The notes under the pieces: generated by a model
Told to the model about the DNA's origin: nothing
The model's database searches: none
What the model saw: only the letters and a program-made list of their open reading frames with translations
In this document: piece by piece, positions 59,558 to 64,000 of the stretch
Layout of the letters: every line of letters begins with the position of its first letter
Position numbering within the stretch: position 1 is the first letter of the stretch
Assembly: GCF_007556685.1 (NCBI RefSeq)
Contig: NZ_VJON01000003.1
Span: 1 to 64,000, forward strand
Length of the DNA: 64,000 nt
Source: Tepidimonas charontis
GTDB taxonomy: Bacteria > Pseudomonadota > Gammaproteobacteria > Burkholderiales > Burkholderiaceae_C
Direction of reading: 5' to 3'
Made by a program: the position numbers and the translations under genes

Positions 59558-60976
59558 ATGGCCGAATTCAAGGAAGCCCCCGCCAACGCGTCCCGCGGCG
59601 AAAAGCTCCTGACGTGGATCGACAACCGTTTTCCGCTGACCAAGCTCTACAAAGAGCATCTGGCGGAGTACTACGCGCCGAAGAATTTCAACTTCTGGTA
59701 TTTCTTTGGTTCGCTCGCCCTGCTGGTGTTGGTCATCCAGATCGTCACCGGCATCTTTCTCGTCATGCACTACAAGCCCGATGCGTCGCTCAACGCCGCT
59801 GGCGTGCCGGTGGCGTTCGCCTCGGTCGAGTACATCATGCGTGACGTGCCCTGGGGCTGGCTGATTCGCTACATGCACTCCACCGGTGCATCGGCGTTCT
59901 TCGTCGTCGTCTATCTGCACATGTACCGCGGCTTGATTTACGGCTCGTACCGCAAGCCGCGCGAGTTGGTGTGGATTTTCGGCGTGGCCATCTTCCTGTG
60001 CCTGATGGCCGAGGCCTTCATGGGCTATTTGCTGCCCTGGGGACAAATGTCGTACTGGGGTGCGCAGGTCATCGTCAACCTGTTCTCGGCGATTCCGTTC
60101 ATCGGTCCGGATTTGGCCATTCTGATCCGCGGCGACTACGTGGTCAGCGACGCCACCCTCAACCGCTTCTTCAGCTTCCACGTCATCGCCGTGCCGCTGG
60201 TGTTGCTGGGCCTGGTGGTGGCGCACATCATCGCGCTGCACGAAGTCGGCTCCAACAACCCCGACGGCATCGAAATCAAGGCCACCAAGGACGCCAGCGG
60301 CAAGCCGCTCGATGGCATTCCGTTCCATCCCTACTACACCGTGCACGACATTTTGGGCGTGGCGGTGTTCCTGATGGTGTTTTCGGCCATCGTCTTCTTC
60401 GCGCCCGAGGCGGGTGGCTACTTCCTCGAGTTCAACAACTTCATCCCGGCCGATCCGATGGTGACGCCGCCGCACATCGCCCCGGTGTGGTATTTCACGC
60501 CGTTTTACTCGATGCTGCGTGCCACCACCGACCAAATGATGTACGTGCTGGTGGCGGTGGTGCTGCTCGGTGGCCTGCTGGCGGCGCTCAAGGGCAAGGG
60601 TCTGCTCGACAAGGCGTTTTGGCTCGGCGGCGCGGTGGTGTTGGCGGCGCTCATGCTCAGCATCGACGCCAAGTTTTGGGGTGTGGTGGTCATGGGCGGC
60701 GCCGTCGTCATCCTGTTCTTCCTGCCCTGGCTGGACAACAGCCCCGTGAAGTCGATTCGCTACCGCCCAAGCTGGAACAAGTGGCTGTACGGTTTGTTCG
60801 TGATCAACTTTTTGATCCTGGGCTACTTGGGCGTATTGCCGCCGTCGCCGATCGGCGAGCGTATCTCGCAGGTGGGCACGCTGTTTTACTTCGGCTTTTT
60901 CCTGCTGATGCCGTGGTGGAGCCGGATTGGCGAGTTCAAACCCGTGCCCGCCCGTGTCACCTTCCAGGCCCACTGA
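59558..60976 (+). CDS. petB: Cytochrome b of the bc1 complex
   Basis: Quinol-oxidising membrane core. 472 residues with eight-plus helices; haem-ligand His residues in YMHSTGASAFF/YLHMYRG and FSFHVIAVPL/VVAHIIALHE; the Qo-site motif is PPHIAPVWYF (PxHIxPxWYF variant of PEWY region). Start ATG 59558 with GAGGTAACC upstream. Coding sequence is on the normal side of family length with a C-terminal extra helix. Confidence 0.96.
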   Translation: MAEFKEAPANASRGEKLLTWIDNRFPLTKLYKEHLAEYYAPKNFNFWYFFGSLALLVLVIQIVTGIFLVMHYKPDASLNAAGVPVAFASVEYIMRDVPWGWLIRYMHSTGASAFFVVVYLHMYRGLIYGSYRKPRELVWIFGVAIFLCLMAEAFMGYLLPWGQMSYWGAQVIVNLFSAIPFIGPDLAILIRGDYVVSDATLNRFFSFHVIAVPLVLLGLVVAHIIALHEVGSNNPDGIEIKATKDASGKPLDGIPFHPYYTVHDILGVAVFLMVFSAIVFFAPEAGGYFLEFNNFIPADPMVTPPHIAPVWYFTPFYSMLRATTDQMMYVLVAVVLLGGLLAALKGKGLLDKAFWLGGAVVLAALMLSIDAKFWGVVVMGGAVVILFFLPWLDNSPVKSIRYRPSWNKWLYGLFVINFLILGYLGVLPPSPIGERISQVGTLFYFGFFLLMPWWSRIGEFKPVPARVTFQAH

Positions 60977-60995
60977 TCACACAGGAGTCAACCCC

Positions 60996-61763
60996 ATGAA
61001 GCGTTGGATTGCGACGGGTCTGGTGGCGTTGGGCGCCGTTTTCGGTGCAGCCAGCGTGGCGCAGGCCGCCGGCACCGATTTTCCGATGGATAAAGCGCCG
61101 CGCCTGACCACCGACCCTGCGGCGCTGCAGCACGGCGCCAAGATCTTTGTCAACTACTGCCTGAGCTGCCATTCGGCCTCGTTCGTGCGCTACAACCGCC
61201 TCACCGAGATCGGCTTGACCGAAAAGCAGATCAAGGAAAACCTGATGTTCACCACCGACAAGGTGGGGGATCAGATGATCGCAGCCATCGATCCGAAGCA
61301 GGCCAAGGCCTGGTTTGGCGCCCAGCCGCCCGATCTGTCGTTGGTGGCTCGTTCGCGTGCTGGCCACGGCTACAGCGGCGCGGACTATTTATACACGCTG
61401 CTGCGCGGTTATTACCGTGACGCCGATCGGCCCACGGGCTGGAACAATGTCGTCTTCCACAACATCGGCATGCCGCACCCGCTGTGGGAATTGCAGGGCG
61501 AGCGCCGTCCGGTGTTCGAAAAAGTGGTCAGCCACGGGAACGAAACCCAGGTTTTCCGAGGTTGGGAGCAGGTCAAGCCCGGCACCCTCAGTCCGCAGGA
61601 GTACGATCGCACGGTGGCTGACCTGGTCGCTTTCCTGGAGTGGATGAGCGAGCCGGTGAAGAACGACCGCATTCGCCTCGGCGTGTGGGTGCTGATTTTC
61701 CTGGGTCTGTTTACGATCGTGGCGTGGCGTCTGAACGCCGCCTATTGGAAAGACGTCAAGTGA
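60996..61763 (+). CDS. petC: Cytochrome c1 of the bc1 complex
   Basis: 255 residues: signal peptide (to about AQAA, 25), haem site CLSCH (55-59), the PPDLS and NIGMPHPLW (Met ligand) regions, and a C-terminal membrane anchor (WVLIFLGLFTIVAW). Covalent haem attachment would depend on ResB/CcsB. A small hairpin GATCGGG/CCCGATC (61773-61791) without a T-tract follows the stop. Confidence 0.95.
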   Translation: MKRWIATGLVALGAVFGAASVAQAAGTDFPMDKAPRLTTDPAALQHGAKIFVNYCLSCHSASFVRYNRLTEIGLTEKQIKENLMFTTDKVGDQMIAAIDPKQAKAWFGAQPPDLSLVARSRAGHGYSGADYLYTLLRGYYRDADRPTGWNNVVFHNIGMPHPLWELQGERRPVFEKVVSHGNETQVFRGWEQVKPGTLSPQEYDRTVADLVAFLEWMSEPVKNDRIRLGVWVLIFLGLFTIVAWRLNAAYWKDVK

Positions 61764-61856
61764 CCTCCATCTGATCGGGCCTGACCCGATCCTGCAGTGG
61801 GTGTGCCCGCCGAGCGGCGGCCACCCCTGTTTGCTTTCACAAGGAGCAAGCCGACC

Positions 61857-62468
61857 ATGATGGTTCTGTACTCGGGCACCACCTGCCCGTACTCTCACCG
61901 TTGCCGCTTCGTGCTGTTCGAAAAGGGCATGGACTTCGAAATCCGCGACGTCGATCTCTACAACAAGCCCGACGACATCGCGGTGATGAACCCGTATGGG
62001 CAAGTGCCGATCCTGGTCGAGCGCGACCTCATCCTCTACGAGTCCAACATCATCAACGAATATATCGACGAGCGCTTTCCCCACCCGCAGCTGATGCCCG
62101 GCGACCCGGTGGACCGCGCGCGCGTGCGCCTGTTTCTGCTCAATTTCGAGAAGGAGCTGTTCAGCCACGTCTCCGTGCTGGAGCAGCGCACGCCAAAGCC
62201 CACCGACAAACAGATCGAGAAGGCCAAAGCCCATATCCGCGACCGGCTGACCCAGCTCGCCCCCGTTTTTCTGAAAAACAAATATATGCTGGGTGAGCAT
62301 TTTTCGATGCTCGACGTCGCCATCGCCCCGCTGCTGTGGCGGCTGGATCACTATGGCATCGAGCTCAACAAGAACGCTGCGCCGCTGCTGAAGTATGCCG
62401 AGCGCATTTTCTCGCGCCCGGCCTATATCGAGGCGTTGACGCCCTCGGAAAAGGTGATGCGCAAATGA
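61857..62468 (+). CDS. sspA: Stringent starvation protein A
   Basis: Glutathione S-transferase-fold protein that binds RNA polymerase. 203 residues; N-terminal thioredoxin-like domain (LYSGTTCPYSHRCR, GQVPILVERD, LYESNIINEYIDE) and the helical C-domain. Two adjacent ATGs (61857, 61860) with an AAGGAG site. Unlike E. coli SspA, it retains a CPYSHRC motif. Stop overlaps sspB (ATGA). Confidence 0.92.
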   Translation: MMVLYSGTTCPYSHRCRFVLFEKGMDFEIRDVDLYNKPDDIAVMNPYGQVPILVERDLILYESNIINEYIDERFPHPQLMPGDPVDRARVRLFLLNFEKELFSHVSVLEQRTPKPTDKQIEKAKAHIRDRLTQLAPVFLKNKYMLGEHFSMLDVAIAPLLWRLDHYGIELNKNAAPLLKYAERIFSRPAYIEALTPSEKVMRK

Positions 62469-62962
62469 TGGACGCCGAGCTGCCCTCCACCCGTCCGTAT
62501 CTGGTGCGGGCGCTGCACGAGTGGTGCACCGATCACGGCTTCACGCCCTACATCGTCGTCGCCGTCGACGAGCGTGTGCAGGTGCCCAAGGAGTATGTGC
62601 GGGACGGGCAGATCGTGCTCAACGTCAGTTTCGACGCCACCAGCGGCCTGCGCATCGACAACGACGCGGTGAGCTTCAAGGCGCGCTTTGGCGGGGTGGC
62701 GCGTGATGTGCGCGTACCGATCGAGCACGTGGTGGCCATCTATGCGCGCGAAAATGGCCAGGGCATGGCCTTTCCGGCGCCCGCGCCCGCCGTTGGGGCG
62801 GATGGCACCGAGGACAGTGCCAGTCAGCGGCTGCAGATCGTAACCGCTGAACCGGGCGGCGGCGATACCGAGCCGAACGCCGAGACGCCGACACCGCCCG
62901 ATACGCATCAAGGTCCCGGGCCCCGTGGCGGCAAGCGCCCGACGCTGACACGGGTCAAGTGA
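62465..62962 (+). CDS. sspB: ClpXP adaptor SspB
   Basis: Delivers ssrA-tagged proteins to ClpXP. 165 residues; the folded core (RPYLVRALHEWCTDHG, FTPYIVVAVD, VLNVSFDAT, ARFGGVAR) ends near residue 105, followed by an acidic/Pro-rich linker and a basic C-terminal tail (GKRPTLTRVK) that matches the ClpX-binding LRVVK-like tail. Coupled to sspA. Confidence 0.93.
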   Translation: MMDAELPSTRPYLVRALHEWCTDHGFTPYIVVAVDERVQVPKEYVRDGQIVLNVSFDATSGLRIDNDAVSFKARFGGVARDVRVPIEHVVAIYARENGQGMAFPAPAPAVGADGTEDSASQRLQIVTAEPGGGDTEPNAETPTPPDTHQGPGPRGGKRPTLTRVK

Positions 62963-63056
62963 TCGCCCATTCGGGCGCTGGTGGCGGGCTACAATCGGGC
63001 TTGTCTTGCGTCGTCGCAGGTGCCGTTTGGCCCTGCCGCCCGACAGCTTGCATCCG

Positions 63057-63132
63057 GCCGCTTTAGCTCAGCTGGTAGAGCACCCGCCTTGTAAGCGGAA
63101 GGTCGTCTGTTCGAATCAGACAAGCGGCACCA
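63057..63132 (+). tRNA. tRNA-Thr (anticodon TGT)
   Basis: 76-nt cloverleaf: acceptor GCCGCTT (63057-63063) pairs with AAGCGGC (63122-63128), discriminator A and encoded CCA (63130-63132). D-arm AGCTC..GAGC, anticodon loop CTTGTAA with TGT, and T-arm GTCTG-TTCGAAT-CAGAC. No intron or att-like repeat seen beside it. Confidence 0.97.
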
Positions 63133-63189
63133 TCCCATCGAACCTTCTTGTCCGCCGCCGGCTGCATGCCACATGATTCTGTTGCCGTG

Positions 63190-64000
63190 ATGCGGGGCCA
63201 GCCTGCGGGATGGGCGCCTCTGGCGTGGGCCGTGTGGGTTGTCGCACTGGTGGCTGCTGTCGCGGGGCGGCCGTTGCTGCCCATCGACGAGACCCGCTAT
63301 GCAGCCGTGGCGTGGGAGATGTGGCGTGACCAACATTGGCTCTATCCCACGCTCGACGGCGCGTTTTACGCGCACAAGCCCCCCTTGTTGTTCTGGCTGA
63401 CGTTACTGGGCTGGCACGTCTGGGGCGTCGCCGACTGGGTGCCGCGCGCCCTCGTCGCGCTCATGGGCGGCGCGGCCATGGTGGGCACGGTGCGCTTGGC
63501 AGCGCGCCTGTGGCCAGACACGCCGGCAGCGGGGCACTGGGTGCCGATGGCGTTTGGTTTGCTGTGGATATGGCCGCTGTATGCCCCGGCCTGGTACTTC
63601 GATGTGCCCAACGCGCTGTGGTGTGTGATGGGCGTGCATGGGGTGCTGGACGTGGCGGCGCGCCGCTGGCGCCGCGCAACCCTGCTGCTGTTGGCCGCCT
63701 CGCTGGGCGGTGTGTTCACCAAAGGGCCGATGGTGTGGTTGACTGTCGGTGCGGTGGCGGTATGTGCGCCCCTGTGGGGGCCGCGCTGGACGGGTTGGCG
63801 TCGCCCGAGCTGGATGGGGGCGGCGGTGCTGCTTGGCTCGCTGATGGCCGCGGGTGCCTTGGCCTACGGGGCTTGGCTGTGGGCAGCCAGCATTGCCGCA
63901 GGGGAGCCCGTCTGGCGCGCGGTGCTGGGTGCGCAGGCGCTCGATCGGGTCAGCACCGACGCCGACCACGCCGCACCGTGGTGGTGGTACCTTGGGCAGT
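63190..64000 (+). CDS. ArnT/GT83-like lipid-linked sugar glycosyltransferase, partial
   Basis: Open from ATG 63190 through the window end (270 codons seen). Integral-membrane GT-C type: first helix WVVALVAAVAG, then the periplasmic DE pair in PLLPIDETRYAAVAWEMW, AHKPPLLFWL, many further helices and GVFTKGPMVW. This layout fits ArnT/PMT-family transferases that add sugars from polyprenyl phosphates to lipid A or other acceptors. A GTG at 63187 is an alternative start. Confidence 0.82.
   Translation, partial: MRGQPAGWAPLAWAVWVVALVAAVAGRPLLPIDETRYAAVAWEMWRDQHWLYPTLDGAFYAHKPPLLFWLTLLGWHVWGVADWVPRALVALMGGAAMVGTVRLAARLWPDTPAAGHWVPMAFGLLWIWPLYAPAWYFDVPNALWCVMGVHGVLDVAARRWRRATLLLLAASLGGVFTKGPMVWLTVGAVAVCAPLWGPRWTGWRRPSWMGAAVLLGSLMAAGALAYGAWLWAASIAAGEPVWRAVLGAQALDRVSTDADHAAPWWWYLGQ

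Noticed and set aside
63057-63190. tRNA-Thr as an integration (att) site
   Set aside because: No integrase, no repeat of the tRNA 3' end and an ordinary membrane gene follow.

Overview
The window is GC-rich, densely packed chromosomal DNA. Its gene order is that of Burkholderiales, most like the Comamonadaceae and their relatives: engB / cytochrome c4 / resB-ccsB, mrcA divergent from pilMNOPQ, aroK-aroB-dgt, gltBD, an mla cluster, an ABC exporter, ibaG-murA-hisGDCBHAFIE, tatABC, petABC-sspAB. Almost every core gene is full length with its catalytic motifs visible. The order assignment rests on recalled synteny; no genus is claimed.

Layout. 1-7.4 kb is a scarred, accessory stretch. It holds the right part of an IS21-family element inserted into a lipoprotein gene, metK with a structured leader, one lipid A acyltransferase, and a decayed IS5-family element. 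A debris field follows: an IS3 remnant, two unrelated glycosyltransferase fragments, a fitAB-type toxin-antitoxin pair with its own promoter, and a DUF3782-type nuclease-like ORF running into foreign sequence. 7.7-17.4 kb is housekeeping: an epoxide-hydrolase-like enzyme, engB, cytochrome c4, cytochrome c maturation system II (resB, ccsB), methionine sulfoxide repair (msrPQ), lysA-lptM and cyaY. 17.5-27.4 kb holds penicillin-binding protein 1A and the type IV pilus operon pilMNOPQ, followed by an unusual lipoprotein built of seven Ig-like modules. 27.4-31.4 kb carries aroK, aroB, dgt and a RAYT-like protein that has lost its catalytic residues. 31.5-38 kb is gltBD.

38-52.6 kb is a long plus-strand run: mlaF-E-D-A-C-B (phospholipid transport), a two-gene ABC-2 exporter, ibaG, murA and a nearly complete histidine pathway. 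Many junctions overlap as ATGA, suggesting translational coupling. HisG is the short form, so a HisZ partner must lie elsewhere. 52.6-58.8 kb has a small membrane protein, a HIT protein, tatABC, a membrane-anchored HtrA-type protease (opposite strand), a DUF3149 peptide, a NIF3-family protein and pdxA. 58.9-63 kb encodes the cytochrome bc1 complex (petABC) and sspA-sspB. A tRNA-Thr(TGT) and the start of an ArnT-like glycosyltransferase, cut by the window end, close the window.

The genes form envelope-centred groups: lipid A and phospholipid transport, peptidoglycan (murA, mrcA), pili and Tat export. A second theme is respiration, since ResB/CcsB can mature the haem proteins cytochrome c4 and PetC, and Tat can export the Rieske protein and MsrP. 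The most interesting non-routine items are the catalytically dead RAYT next to gltB, the triple-hairpin in-frame insertion in the IS5 transposase, the multi-Ig lipoprotein attached to the pil operon and the metK leader. No CRISPR array, rRNA or prophage was seen.
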